Of a stretch of DNA of 64,000 nt, positions 23,593-35,900 are shown piece after piece. Each line of letters begins with the position of its first letter. Position 1 is the stretch's first letter. Under the pieces are notes generated by a model. It did not search any database. It saw only the letters and a list, made by a program, of their open reading frames with translations, and was not told the DNA's origin. The position numbers were made by a program, and so were the translations under genes. This DNA is from Fragilaria crotonensis (lineage: Eukaryota; Bacillariophyta; Fragilariophyceae; Fragilariales; Fragilariaceae), in assembly GCA_022925895.1 (NCBI GenBank), contig JAKSYS010000060.1, positions 62,001-126,000 of the forward strand. The letters are read 5' to 3'.

Positions 23593-24230
23593 GTGCGTCG
23601 TGTCCCAGCCCTTTACGAGATGTTTGTTTTCTGGCATTTCTGGCTTCTAGGAAAAGCGTCACAAAAATATGTATTCAGCCCGCGTCGCGATAGAGTATAC
23701 CCTTCAGGGCGACCGCCCCGCGGTAGTGGCCAATCCCAGAAGGACGAAGGACGCCAAGATCGCTGCCTACTTCGATTGCGGTGTCTCGGGTCCATCCCCG
23801 TCATGGTCGAACCGGTCCTTGGACCAGCGTTTTTCTGCGAGAGCTCCGTGATGGAGTCAAAATGACAGGATGTCGATACCCTAGCATCCCTCACATTCAG
23901 TCAATGTTGTATGCGATGGATAGAAAAGGGCTGCCGATCGTTGTGAATGGTGGTGCGATTTATGATTGTAAGAAACGGCATGATCACGCAGGTTTGGACT
24001 TTGAAGCATTTCGATGGAAGATCATTTGGAGATACGAAATAAAGATGAGTGAACTGATTTTGAAAGCAGGGTTTGGGACAGCTTCTGTTGTGCGACCCAC
24101 AACCCTGTTTCGGCACAATATCACGCGGTGTCTGAATAAGTACGGCAACGAATTGCTAGGTGATCCTTGGTACGGTGAACCTCTGATAGAGTATTTTGGA
24201 AGAATCCCGACCTTGGATGATGTGACATAA
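23593..24230 (+). pseudogene. remnant of a glycosyltransferase-like protein
   Basis: Two frames join poorly: one with AAYFDCGVSGPSPSW (about 23752-23800) and one from about 23820 with WTSVFLRELRDGVKMTG, PHIQSMLYAMDRKGLPIVV, GAIYDC, RYEIKMSELILKAGFG, RPTTLFRHN and FGRIPTLDDVT, ending at 24230. The order of these blocks resembles a family of predicted nucleotide-sugar transferases common in algae, recognised from general pattern memory only. The N-terminal half is missing and there is a frameshift near 23800-23830, so the locus is probably dead. Confidence 0.45.
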
Positions 24231-24829
24231 TTAAAATGTCATGGTGGTTGACACTTGGAACAGCTGATTTGATGAATTATACGCTCCAAGTCGAATGGAA
24301 TTAACCAGATTGGAATAAGACTTCGACTGAGCAACAGCTGGAGACTCTAGAGATTCTTTTGCCGTCCCGATTTGGGTGTGCATTAAATAGCTTTCTTTCA
24401 AGCGGCACAAGCAACTCGAACCCGATGATAATTAAGAAAGTCAAAGATTCATGACCATCGGGTAATCGCATCGTGGCGGCCCTCGCCCCGGGCAAGGAGG
24501 CGACAGGAGAACACGAAAGAAACATGAAGGCACAGAGGAGTGGAAGAACTAAATGCGCTCCAGGAGCACGAACAGTCGCAAGCAATCAGGCGAGGCCCAG
24601 GAGGTAGAAGAATGGAAGGGTCACGGATGGGGTGGTGCACTAATGTTAGTGCAGCTCGTTTATGTGCCCTTTATCCTGTGCTTGTGCTTATTTTCTGATC
24701 CGATGTGCCCATGCATCTGCAACACGCTGCCTATGCCAGGGAATCCAATTGAACGAGTTGAGGCCAATTTTGGCAGGAAACCCACAAGTCAATGTGGGTG
24801 TTGAATAAATTTTTCGTGAATAGATTGTG

Positions 24830-25545
24830 AGTCGAACGAAGCGGCAACGACGGCATTCGTCACAAACAGCATTGGACTTCGCCACTGCGGAAAAGAGTTG
24901 ATGGCCTCTGAACTTGCACTTGAGCGCTTGGATGACACGGCAAGTGAAGCAAAGCTGAAGGCAGCTATTCAGAGCCTTCCCATCGTTACACGGACGCGAA
25001 GCATCGTCAGGCGGAGGCAGTGGGCGAACTCAAAAGGTGCGAGGCGCTTGGGTGAATGACAATGCTCTTGGATCTTTTTTGTGCTACGCTGGTAGGTACT
25101 TGAAACGATTCCTTTCTTGTCGCAAAACAACAACCGAACTTCTGAACCACATTGCGCATCGGTTCCGTCGCACATGCTTGGATTCTTGGGCGAGGAGCGA
25201 GAGTTGGTTTGTGCATTGACAGAGCCGAAAGCAAGACCAAAGGTGAGCTGCAAGCCGCGTATTCCACCTTCGATCAGGGACTGAATCGATGCAACCGAGT
25301 GCCAAGAAACGGTGTGCATACGATGGACGCTGGTTCTTCGCTGGTTGCATGACAAAGAGACACATTTCTGTCAAGACTGTGCTGGTCGAGTCATTCGGGA
25401 GTAACACGATTGTTCCCACGAAGTGTGAACGACAAAAGCGGGCTCCTCTCAGGTCGAGTGACAAGGCGATACATTTCAAGACTGTGCTCCAGAGATCGCC
25501 GAATCGTACCGGATCAGAAATGCTGAATTCCGGGACACAGCTGAA
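24830..25545 (+). pseudogene. decayed partial duplicate of UTP6 (3' third)
   Basis: 24829-24862 repeats the UTP6 stretch near 22620-22653 almost exactly (GAAGCGGCAACGACGGCATTC). Further collinear matches follow: the GAACTTGCACT block, AAGCTGGAGGCAGC versus AAGCTGAAGGCAGC, GCATCGGGTCTGTCGCACA versus GCATCGGTTCCGTCGCACA, and finally GACAAGGCGATAC and the last codons near 25460-25530. Deletions and frameshifts occur throughout, so no protein can be made. It lies about 1.5 kb downstream of the intact gene in the same orientation. Confidence 0.85.
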
Positions 25546-26209
25546 CGATTGTCGATGGGCCCAACTTCCGCAACCATTTCTTATCATCGTCTTCCGCCGA
25601 TTTCGCCAGATTGTATGTCGTAGCATCTGCCCATCAACTAAGACAAATACCTGGTACCGGGAGCGCCCAACCTGGAAAACATTAAGACGGCGGCATGCGA
25701 CTACGAACGTCTTCACCCGCCGCCTCGACTTGTGGGTCCCCACGCGAAACGAAAAGAACCTCCCGTTCATGAAATTTGTACATGCGGACGTCGATGGGTT
25801 ATTATCGTCATGAAATCAATATCCCATTACTGCGCTTGTGTTTCGCTACGACGAAGCAATCCCACATGCTACTCCTTTCGTTACAAGATAAGAGCTCTTG
25901 ACGATATGTTTCTTCCTTGGGATGATGGAGAAGTCCATTCGTTTCAACTACGAAGTGCGCGGGTGAAAAAATATAGTGTTTTGTCTTCGATCTTGATAAA
26001 GTAGTTTGTTTTGGCTCATGCCAGAGCAAAAGCGGCCTTGACTAAATCGCATACTACTACGTATTGTCTTGTTCTTGTTCCTTGCGTTCGTCTTCATCTT
26101 CATTTCCTTCTTGCCCCACACAAAGATCTCACTATAAGGCCTTGCCTCCTAAGTTTTCCCTGGAGATCCCTCATTTAATCGAATCCACCTCTCACCATCA
26201 TCCTCATTA
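25546..26209. other. intergenic between the UTP6 pseudogene and the splicing-factor gene
   Basis: A plus frame to 25813 carries on past the pseudogene but shows no recognised motif. Nothing else is supported. The region includes the 3' flank of the minus-strand splicing-factor gene. Confidence 0.4.
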
Positions 26210-27689
26210 TTAGGGGCGAGGGGCGTCATCATCATCGTCACGATTGCCCGATGGTCTTGAATCTCGATCCTTCCTTCCATGGTCGTCGCGTTCGCGTTGC
26301 TTATGCCTTTCGAACGAAGACGATCTGAAGTCGACCCAAATTCTGGTTAGCGAAACACGATGATTAGGCACTTCAAAAAGTCACAAGTACAAACGTACCT
26401 CTCAAACCCACTGCCACCGCCCCTACCACCACCACGATCTCCGCGATCCCCACTTCTGGACGGGGGAGCAGCACGATCGTCATCTGGGGCATCCGCACTC
26501 CTTCCTCGCATCTCACCCGGGGTCTTGCGTCGCTCCTGGGCAAAGACAACCTCAATTTCGTGTCCCTTGATAACGAATCGGTTCATTTCATGCTTGGCTT
26601 CACGAGCCATTTCTGGAGTGGCGTACTCAATAAACGCGAATCCCCGGGGCTGTTGCGAATGATAATCGCGGGGCACGTAGACATCGCGAATGACTCCAAT
26701 GCGACCAAAGGCATTCTGGAGATCGGCAGTGGTAATGTCGGGAGCAATGTTGCGAACCAGCAGAGAGACTCCCGGAGGACCTTCGGGTCCTCCACCACCA
26801 CGCCCTCCGCGACGGTCGCCACCTCCGCGTGGACCAGAGTCTAAATGTCCATTGTCCGGAGGGCCACTTCCGCTGCGGTGATAGGGAGGAGGGCCAGCCA
26901 AGTCTCTTCGATCTCCACCTCGCCGGCCGGGAAAATCTGGAAAAAATGAAAGGAGGGGCATGTGAGTTGCCTGAAGGCTTCAAGGTTCGGCTTTGCCTCC
27001 GCGTACAGTTTCATCAATCAAATGTTGCAAGGCACCAAAATGTAGGCAACAAACGTACCTGGCGGAGGGCCTCGATTGTATTCCCCTCTACCACCACCAT
27101 CATCTCGGTAATATGGTCCAGCATCGCGATAAGGAGGTAGTCGATCGTTATTGTAGTCTCGATAGGGATCGCGATGGTGATGATCACGCATATGATGATG
27201 ATCGCGATGATATCGTCCACCCTGTTCGATCGCGTCGAAACGTAATGGTCCGAGCGTAGAGATTGCGTAATGATAGTCAGGAAAAGTGGTGCATAATTGT
27301 ATAGACAAGTGTGGATCAGATTTATTTCGAGAAGAGGATAAAGATACACACATATAAAACTCATGGTAACTCACCCTGGGAGATCTGCTTCGGGATCGAC
27401 TCCAACTTCGGCTTGACCGACGCTGTCGTCTCCCACTGCCTCCACCTGGAGGAGGAGTGACCGATCTCGAACGGCCACCCCGACTTCTCCTTCCAGGATA
27501 TGGAGGCGATGGTGATGATCGTCGTCGATCACCTGAATGCAACGGCGATGGACTCCTTCGGTAACCTCCTCCTCCACCTCGGTCCGGGCCTCGGTTGGTT
27601 GGATGATACGGGCCGCCTCCTCGTCCTTGTGATGGCGCGTCATCGTTACCACGCGGGTCCGATTCCGACGGGGGAGCACCGCCAGTCAT
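26210..27689 (-). CDS. SR-like splicing factor with one RRM
   Basis: Four-exon model: 27689-27375, 27221-27059, 26936-26399 and 26324-26210, with introns of 153, 122, 74 bp. Donors GTGAGT, GTACGT, GTACGT; all acceptors CAG. The product is 376 residues. The N-terminal 105 residues are Gly/Pro/Arg-rich and end in an SR stretch (RSSRSWSRSRSRSP). Exon 2 is His/Asp/Arg/Tyr-rich. Exon 3 encodes a Gly-rich linker and one RRM with RNP2 LLVRNI and RNP1 RGFAFIEY, ending near EVVFAQERRKTP. The C-terminus is Asp/Arg-rich and ends DDDDDAPRP. The RRM resembles SRSF2/SCL30-type proteins that bind exonic enhancers and recruit the spliceosome. The N-terminal RS part is unusual; most SR proteins have it C-terminal. 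Confidence 0.87.
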
Positions 27690-29107
27690 GTTGTAGTTGT
27701 CTGGTACTAGCAAGCACAGTAATCGTACTGCAAACAATAAAGTGCTTTGGGTTGAGAGAGCGGGGAGATAACTTTTGGATTTGGTGCCCGCTGCTTGATG
27801 CCCGCTCACTTTTTAATGCAGCGTACTCCGAGTATATTAATCGCACACACATACATCTCGTACCAGTACCTCGTGCTTTTCATTACGGTTACCAGGTAGC
27901 ATGGTACAAGTATGAATACCTAGTACGTGCCTACATAGTACTAATTTACACGTACCACCGTAGGAACTTCGAGTATGGAGTATGACGGTACTGCACTGCT
28001 GTAACAGTCCATGGTACCTGGTACCGTGGCAGCCACCTTCCACTGTAAGTATGGGTACAAGTATGTTATTCTACTACTGTACGTAGTCGTACCTATTTTT
28101 TGCGCCGATTTCCGGGTTGAAGAGGTACTTGTACCGGTACTCGTACTATGATATGTTCTAATTCATGGTACTTGTATTAGTACCTGGTATCATGACTGCA
28201 GTATCGCGCGTATGCTCTCCACTCGCCACTCGGTCAACGTGCTCCAGAAATGCGAGTAAACGTCATCCAAATTCTCGAATTTTCAGCTGACAGCAGCGAA
28301 ATGCGAGATGCTTGAAAATGCGACTCTACCAGTACTAACAGTACTTGTATCAATGTGTACTCGTATGTATCTACATGCGCACAGATACCGCTTACCGCTT
28401 TTGCATGTACTACACGTACCGCCTTGCTGAACCTTTCACGTCAGTTCGTAGTTCGTAGTTCGTCGATGCACTCTTGCTGTAAACAGTATGATAGAACAAA
28501 AAAATGTGCCGATCGATGTTTCACTGAAATATGAGATGCCTGTATTCAGATCTCAGATTGCTTGCATCCTTGATGCAAAAAAATCCCCACACTATCATTT
28601 CTCAGATCCTCTATGGGAAGGAGAGGACGACCGGTGGATGTATCTCTGTAGCACCTCGGTAGACACCACAAACTCCGTCACCATCCGTTTCAGGTCCCAA
28701 ATCCTTCTTGAGAGGACGCACGAAAGGAGAAAGGACTATTTGAGGAACTGACGATTGCCTCATTGGCACTCTCGAAATGGACCCCTCGCTTTCTCAAATT
28801 CTTCGTTAAGACGACGTTCACAAGTCAAAGGAACTCCACGCGGAAGGCTATGATCATTCCTCGACTCTCCTTGTCTGCGGTTAAGAGTTCCTACTTCCAA
28901 TCTAAATAACGAAAGAGGACGGCGGGTGCCATTGAACACAATTCTAAATACAGCGCGCGACTGGCGATCGCGTTTTAACTACAATCTGATTTGCTTGGAT
29001 CGTCTCAAGTCAAGGGCCGTGCGCAATCTCTGCTCAAGCTTCGTCCGCCTGAATTCGCAGCTATTGCAGGTGTACTGGCAATGACCCAGACCTGGTTCGC
29101 GGAGTCT
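27690..29107. other. intergenic, dense in short GTAC-centred palindromes
   Basis: No gene supported. Between about 27830 and 28420 the sequence is crowded with motifs such as GGTACCTGGTACC (near 28013), GTACTTGTACC and TACTCGTAC. A minus-strand ORF near 28488-28751 on the plus strand has no recognised content. Confidence 0.5.
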
Positions 29108-30319
29108 CTACAAGCTCCTTCCTCCTCCCCAGTAGAGGCAACTGTCGCACGTCTGTTGGCAATAATAGTCTGGATCACTGTCCCATCCACAGTAATAATC
29201 TTGAAAGGATGGCCTTGCGGCAAACCATGCGCAGGTTCTGAGCCTTCCGTTGATGTAGAAGGTAGCTGTCGGATCATCAACACATTCACTTCCGGTCGTA
29301 GGAGACGGGGTGGGAGCTCGGGTGGGAGCCCTGGTGGGAGCTCGAGCGCGGGTGGGAGCCCGAGTGGGAGCTCGAGTAGTTCCAGGGGTCACAGTGGGAG
29401 CCCGCGTAGGAGTTCGTAGGGTAGGCGCTGCTGTGGGACTACCACCGCAATATGCAGGCTTCGGGTTGGCCTTTGTCATTGCGCACACTTGGGACTGAAT
29501 CCAAGCGATCTGGCCACTAGTTCGGGAATAGACACCAGGTTTACCGGCAAGTGCGCATCCGTCACCCCAGGATACGACTCCGACTTGCGTGTGAACTCCG
29601 TTGACGATTCTAACAATTGGTCCGCCAGAGTCACCTTGGCACGAATCCTTACCGCCTTGGTCATAACCTGCACAAAGCATGCTGACCTCGTCAATGCCAC
29701 CACCGTACTGCTGGTTGCACTTGCTGTGAGTGACGTAGGGGACGTCGACTTCTTGAAGGAAGTCCGGATAGGTCTGGCCGCCATCTTCGAGATCCCCGAA
29801 GCCGATCACAGTGAGTACATCACCGGCTGTCGGAATCTGGGCGTTGGCATTAAGGGCGACTGGGGTGACTCCCGTCACAGGCGAATTGAGCCTCATGATC
29901 AAAAAGTCGTTCTTCTCTGTGCTAGAGTCGTAATTTGGGTGCTGGACACGCTGCACGATCGTGCGCGCTTGAGCTCCGTCGATGGCAAGGTCGTTCTGGT
30001 AGGCACTCACGATGACGCCAGTAGGGAGGTTGCTACCGTTGCAGTGGGCGGCGGACAGGATGATGTCGGAATGGATGAGACTAGCTCCACAACCCCGCTC
30101 CCACTGGACGAAGTAAGGGTATTCTCCCTTGGTAGCCTGGTTTCCGCCGACAATGCGATTGGTTTGGACCCTGCGAGAGTTGAGGTCATGTTCGTTTTCG
30201 GCACGAGCTTCCTCTTTGTTATGGAGGTCTTCGTTGCTGGCTCGAAGTGTTGCCGTGGCAGAAACAGATTGAACGAGTATGGCGACAATGGCCCAGTTGC
30301 TGAGGAGCAATGATTTCAT
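29108..30319 (-). CDS. secreted trypsin-like serine protease with Thr/Pro linker and ShK-like tail
   Basis: Start at the ATG at 30319, which places a signal peptide at residues 1-22 (MKSLLLSNWAIVAILVQSVS); a further upstream Met adds a polar stretch. A propeptide precedes the activation site RIVGG near 56. The S1 domain has His92 (LSAAHC), Asp near 142 (NDFLIM) and the nucleophile Ser in GDSGGP. The Asp six residues before that Ser (KDSCQGDSGGP) indicates trypsin-like cleavage after Lys/Arg. A repeat-rich linker of APTRAPT units follows. The last 55 residues hold six cysteines (CVDD...CAWF...CGW...CQQTCDSC), the spacing of a ShK-like domain. Single exon, 403 residues. Secretion is inferred. 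Confidence 0.9.
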   Translation of the reverse strand: MKSLLLSNWAIVAILVQSVSATATLRASNEDLHNKEEARAENEHDLNSRRVQTNRIVGGNQATKGEYPYFVQWERGCGASLIHSDIILSAAHCNGSNLPTGVIVSAYQNDLAIDGAQARTIVQRVQHPNYDSSTEKNDFLIMRLNSPVTGVTPVALNANAQIPTAGDVLTVIGFGDLEDGGQTYPDFLQEVDVPYVTHSKCNQQYGGGIDEVSMLCAGYDQGGKDSCQGDSGGPIVRIVNGVHTQVGVVSWGDGCALAGKPGVYSRTSGQIAWIQSQVCAMTKANPKPAYCGGSPTAAPTLRTPTRAPTVTPGTTRAPTRAPTRARAPTRAPTRAPTPSPTTGSECVDDPTATFYINGRLRTCAWFAARPSFQDYYCGWDSDPDYYCQQTCDSCLYWGGGRSL

Positions 30320-32960
30320 GGTTAGGTGATTTGTTGTGAATACTTCGATTTTATGAGACTTATAACTAACTTTCAAGAATGACTACTGCTTTGATCGGCG
30401 CAGTCTAGCTACTCTAGAGAGTACAAGTACGACTTGAGACAACGATAATGAAGTTAATTTCGTAGCACGACTTCCGTCTTGACCCAGGGAATCCAGAATC
30501 CAGCGAAAGAAGGATGCGACATACATGGTGTCAGTATGTGTACCTGGAACAACGTAAACCCACATGTCGTTTTAATACGTCGTATGCAGATATGTCCCCT
30601 TTTTTTGAGAGGATAAAAATTCTAAATAAATCGGCTTCGTGAAACAAAAAAATGCGTTATCAGTTATCAGTTATCATCAGTTATCAGTTGTCACGTACAT
30701 GTATGTCATACAAGTACGATATTCATACAACTTACCGGCTGGAGTACTACATTACTTGAGTACTGGAATAGTATGATGGCGTATGAAAACAGTAATGAAG
30801 ACGACTACTACAGTATCTGCTATCTGACTAACTAAAGTATCAAACATCTACCGGTAGACTCCATTACGACTGTCAATTCCGATTAAACGTCATTCATGTG
30901 ACGTTTTCGTGACATCAAAGGAATCCTGAAAAAAACTCATCCGTTTTTGATTTCATCGTCCGGCAAATAATCTGGCACGCTCGGATGAGCCGCGCTGAAT
31001 TTTTAATTTGATTTGTACGGGAGCTCCGGTATAATCCTACACATGTACGTAGAAACACGAAGAAACGGAGGTCATGGTATGTCAGATACACTCGAACGCA
31101 TCAGGATGTACACAAAAATACCAATATTGTATTTGTGACAATGGACCCACAACTGTGGGTCCATATCTCTTGTAGTTGACCCTTTTTCTTACTTCCAGTC
31201 TGTGTCTTCTTTAAATGTACCAATTGTAGTAAGTCAGTTGTAATGACAATGGGAGTGAACCTGTTTTGATTGATTTTCAAAGCATTTTTTGATGGGTCTC
31301 ATTTGACAACAGCAACACCGGCGTACGAGCACTGGTATCGACGTACCGTAGAACCAGGTAGTAGCATTGTTTGTCGTACTGTAGTAGTTGCATTCGTATC
31401 GACGTACTGTAGTACCAGGTAGCATGATTTCATATCTACCGATAGTATAGTACCAGGTACCACATTAAAATGGCTTTGAACCAATCTCTTTCTCAAGGAA
31501 CTCTACACAAAAACAATCCATCTTCCATAATTTCACGCTGTGACCTATTATAAAGCTCTCCTTAGTTGACCAATAGAGATATGTTCTGCTGATAGAAAAG
31601 CATTTTAATTGCTCAATTCTCTGAAAAATGCATACTGTAGGTGAGACGTCAAAACATTGTTGCATGACCATTTTTCACATGTCGAGGATGCCCTCCCAAT
31701 TTCTACAAGCTTCAGTTCTGAATGTTTTCATACGGTTGAGAGAATTCCACTTGGCATTGGTTCTACACTGTGTGGTACAAACAGCTCGTACAAAACCCTG
31801 TACCAATACGAATTTTGATTGACAATTTACTCATCAAACTCTTGTGAAAAATATTAAGAATGGAATATAAAATATTATGTATATATGTATAGATATTTAT
31901 ACACAACTTTGAACCAGTAAATGAAAAAGGAAGACTTGCATATCATCGATAGGCAATTCGGATCTTGCTCCAGTACTTTGATCATACTACATTGCTGTTG
32001 CTGACAAGCAGATGAAGGATCAATGATACAAGAACTCTTCGTTGAACATTTATGTTTCTACGGAGATATAGTAATTTGAAACCCTTGTGAAACTATTGGT
32101 TCCAAGCCATTTTTATGTGGTACTCCAGTACTGGACTCGGAGTACACTGTACATGTCAACTGTGCTACTGGAGTACAGTCGATGACCCACTCCTGTAGAA
32201 ATTCGAGTATCAAAAGTTCGTAGTTTTGTCTTCATTGTTTTTGATGAATCGATTTGTGCCGCTGTTGGTAGGAGTAGCTAATCACGAGGTGGTTTTAAAT
32301 TAATTGTACAGGAGCACAAGTACTGAAATCGTTTGTGATATATATGTATACATAGATAGTATTGTAAACAATGCAAGTGTGCTTTCAAATTTCGATTGTG
32401 ACAGGGAGGGCCGGCGGCAGATTTGCGTTGAAAGAATATCTTCAGGAATAATTCTGAAATCTTTCCCTTCTGAAATGGCTTCCACGTGGAGCTAAATTTT
32501 CTACACCGGTTCTAAGTAGTGTGTCGTATGCCGACGTCATTTGAATGACATTTAATCGGATTTCCCTAATACCCGATCTACCGGAAGACCCTACCGTAGA
32601 CCAAGAAAAGAGTGAACTGCTGGGAAGGTCCGGCCACGCACCTCTGCTTGGTATTAATTGATTGTAGAAGCTACGAGAAGAGACGTCATTTTACCGGACC
32701 TCCCTGGAAAGTCTCTTCGCCATATAGACTACAAGTACCACTACAAGTCCATGCACCGAGCTTACAAGTATTCTGCGCAATGCTTGACCAATGATTTATC
32801 AGGGACTTGGAGGTTAGAGTGCATGCTCGGAAATGTAGTACAGTGCCAGAGTAGTATCCAGGTATATCATACTTTCGACATGCACCATGATTTATGCACA
32901 CCCCATCATGCAGCACCTATGGTATGGCTATACTCTAAGTGAGCCGTCGTCTCAAATTTC
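30320..32960. other. long intergenic interval without a supported gene
   Basis: About 2.6 kb with only short open frames. It includes a small run of TTATCAGTTATCA repeats near 30657-30690 and a cluster of ATCGACGTACYGTAG and GTACCAGGTA repeats near 31320-31460. Other GTAC/ACTCGGAGT palindromes occur near 32120-32180. Confidence 0.45.
31320..31460. repeat. short interspersed repeats (GTATCGACGTAC, ACCAGGTA)
   Basis: GTATCGACGTAC occurs twice (near 31335 and 31397), and ACCAGGTA at least three times. The units are irregular, so this is a repeat cluster, not a clean array. Confidence 0.5.
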
Positions 32961-35900
32961 TTAACTCTCCTGCATGGCCGAGTCTCGGAGCGCCCGCTTC
33001 TCCTCTAACCACGCCGTCATTCTCTGCTTTAATTCAACAGCCGGCTCCACCATATCCATCGTCAGATACTTTCGGTTGAACGGATCATGAGGGTCATTCA
33101 GCAGAATCTGTGCAATTGTCGAACGGTCCACATGATTGCCGCTCGTGGGCAGAAGCACAGGATCCTTCATGAATGTAAAGACCAAAGGGTCCAGGAATTC
33201 GTCAGGGGCATCGGCGAGCAGCGCATCGTCGACGGCGACAGTCTCGGCGGCTACCTCGACCAACTCTGGGAGAAGAGCGAAGACTTCCATTGATTCCGGG
33301 CTCAACAAGGCCAGCTTTCTGCAGGTTTTCACAGCTTTGGTCACGAGCTCAGAGTTGTAGTAACCGCTCTTGGCACACTCAACTTGGAATTCTGGCAAGT
33401 TGGAAAAAAGAGCGAAGATGGCACACAGGTCTCGGAGCATCTCCTTAGGACGGAAGTTGTACTCCTCTGGATTGTCGACCTGAGAAGTGTAGATTGAGTG
33501 AGATACAGGTGTAGCAACTGAACGATAAGTTTACCAGGCACATATGATGCACAACCAACGAGCTACTCAACCGACATACCTTGAGCTCAAGTCCCTTGGC
33601 CCCAACAAGTTTTGTAAGAACATGCAACAACATGTTCACCAAACGGGTGCACATTTCTTGAAGCATGAATAGATTACGAATATCAGCATCTGTGTTGAGG
33701 TAACCCAACATTTGTAGTGTCTTGTTGCACAAGGGTAGGGCCCTCTTTACTTCACCCTCGTTTTCCTCCAAACGGCTGCTGATTTGTTCGCGCTGTTCCT
33801 CTGTAAGACCCGCCCATTGCTGAGCGTCCGAAATTTGCAGTTGGGCTTGACGAATTTCCGGCAGCTTTTCCATCACACTGGCAATCAAACTGTTCGTTTC
33901 GTTCATGATGCCGTTCGCAAACTTGATGAAACTTTCCTTGTTGGCAGTGATGCATCGGAAGGCAGGACGGTGTTCCTTGCTTTCCCACAAATACTTCAAG
34001 AGCGATGCAATGTTGGCGCGATGCCCCATCTTTTCGTAGTATCCCGTGTGTTCCACTTCTCCATACAACAGCAACAAGGACGGTGCCAACGTTTCTTGTG
34101 CGTACGAGTCTGACAGGAGATACGTCGCTCCTCCCGCCTTAGGATCGGTCGCCACGCCGCTTGGGACTGACTTCCCGTGTCGCTTCTCGTCGCCCGGCAG
34201 GTAAACATCATGAAGGACATCGCCAAGTTTGGCGCGTAGATTGTAGTTGCGAACAAGGTTAGCGAATTCGGGTGACAAGAGCCGGACGACCATACGAAAG
34301 ATATTGCCGTATTCATGGCCAGCTAGAAGCTTCGGCTTGCCTACATGAGGATTGGCCAGGAAGTTTAGAATGTCACAAATATCATCGACAAAGTGTTCGG
34401 GCATAAGCCCCAGCGTCGACGAATCCAATCGCAACAAGAATTGGGCCATGAGGTTGCAGAATCGCAGCGTCGACGCTACATTTTCTTCTTCAAAGAGTGT
34501 CACTTCATTGGCCCGTTGCATGGACAATAGGTTGGCAAAGCTCGGATCCGTTTGTAGGTCCACGTTGCGCTGTTGCAAAGTCCAGGCATTGTGACTGATG
34601 TTGCGAAGCAAGCTGTGGTGAAAAGAAGACAACGGCACGAAGCCTAAATGCAGGGAGCGCGCAGCCAAGAAGAAACAAGTGGGGATGAAACTGTTTTTGG
34701 GTGCGTACGGACTTGATGGGACAGCATCATTTTCGCCAAGGCGCGACACTGCATCGTCGCCTGTGTTGCAAAAAACACCTCCATGATCCTTGGCGGAAGA
34801 CACGAAACCTGCATCAATCAGTGCCGACTTGGACTCGCTGGCGATGAAGGGTTCGCACAATTTCAACAGAACGGAGGATAAATTCATGAGAAGAGGCGTC
34901 TTGCTCACTTTGTTGGGATCAGGGCGCATAGCTGTCGCACCGACATTGACTAACAAGGCATCAGTAAACCATTGCATCACTTGCTGACGTGCGTCGGCGC
35001 CAGCAGTGACAAGGGCTCGGATTAAATTGTTGCAACTGACTTGGTAAGCTGTCAACTGTCGTCGTTGGACACTCAGTGCCTTTTCGACCGCATCCTTCGT
35101 TGCCATTACATTAGGAAAACCAGCAGTGACAGTCGGATGATCTCGCGGACATCCAAGGCGCAAGACAAGACCTAATATCGTGTCCTTTTCGAGTGCTGGT
35201 CCTGATCGCTTGAAATAGCCGTCACCACCCCGATTCATGGATTGCATTATCTGAAAGATTTGACGTTGTCGGAGCGTCGCATCAGCAGGGAGTGTTGGTG
35301 GGGGCGGTACGACGGTTTCCTTCGCTGAGGGACTATCAGCTGGCGGTAACAAGAAAGTGCTCATTTGTGTCATGACGGACGCTGCTTTCTTGTGACAGCA
35401 CATCGCTGTTAAGGCGGTAACCAATTGCAACCCACCACCACCATCGTCACCGCTATCGAGCACGGTATCCATCTTTCGGAGTGCTGTCGTGAAGTACTGC
35501 ACCACACCCGTAATTACATGCTCGAACACTGTCTTATCTTGAGTCACAAGTTCTTCACACAAACAGTAATAAAACGACGAAGTCGTTCCCGAGACGCCAT
35601 GTACGATACTTTGTCCCAAATCGGTGCTGCCCAAGCACCTGGCCAGTTCTGTCGTAGCGTCTTTGCCACCATCGAAGAGGTCGGGGACCATCAATGTCGA
35701 TGCAGCATAAGAAACCGTTTGAGTCATAATCTCCGCCAACAATTCCTCGAGTTCCCCAGGTACTTTGGCCTTGAGTTGTTTCATCAATTTCATTTCTTCG
35801 GCGGCCCGCCGGTGGCTGGCACCAAGGTATTGTATAATATTGGATTGTGTAGTGAGACGGGAGGCCAAAATTTCCGCAATTGTTTGGACGGTAATGTCCG

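Noticed and set aside
28488-28751. Candidate 87-codon plus-strand gene
   Set aside because: Short, no motif, and in an intergenic region rich in palindromes.
29489-30313. Plus-strand 274-codon frame
   Set aside because: Antisense to the clear trypsin gene; no motifs of its own.
30657-30700. TTATCAGTTATCA repeats as an origin or telomere-like sequence
   Set aside because: Only a handful of irregular units; not a telomeric repeat.
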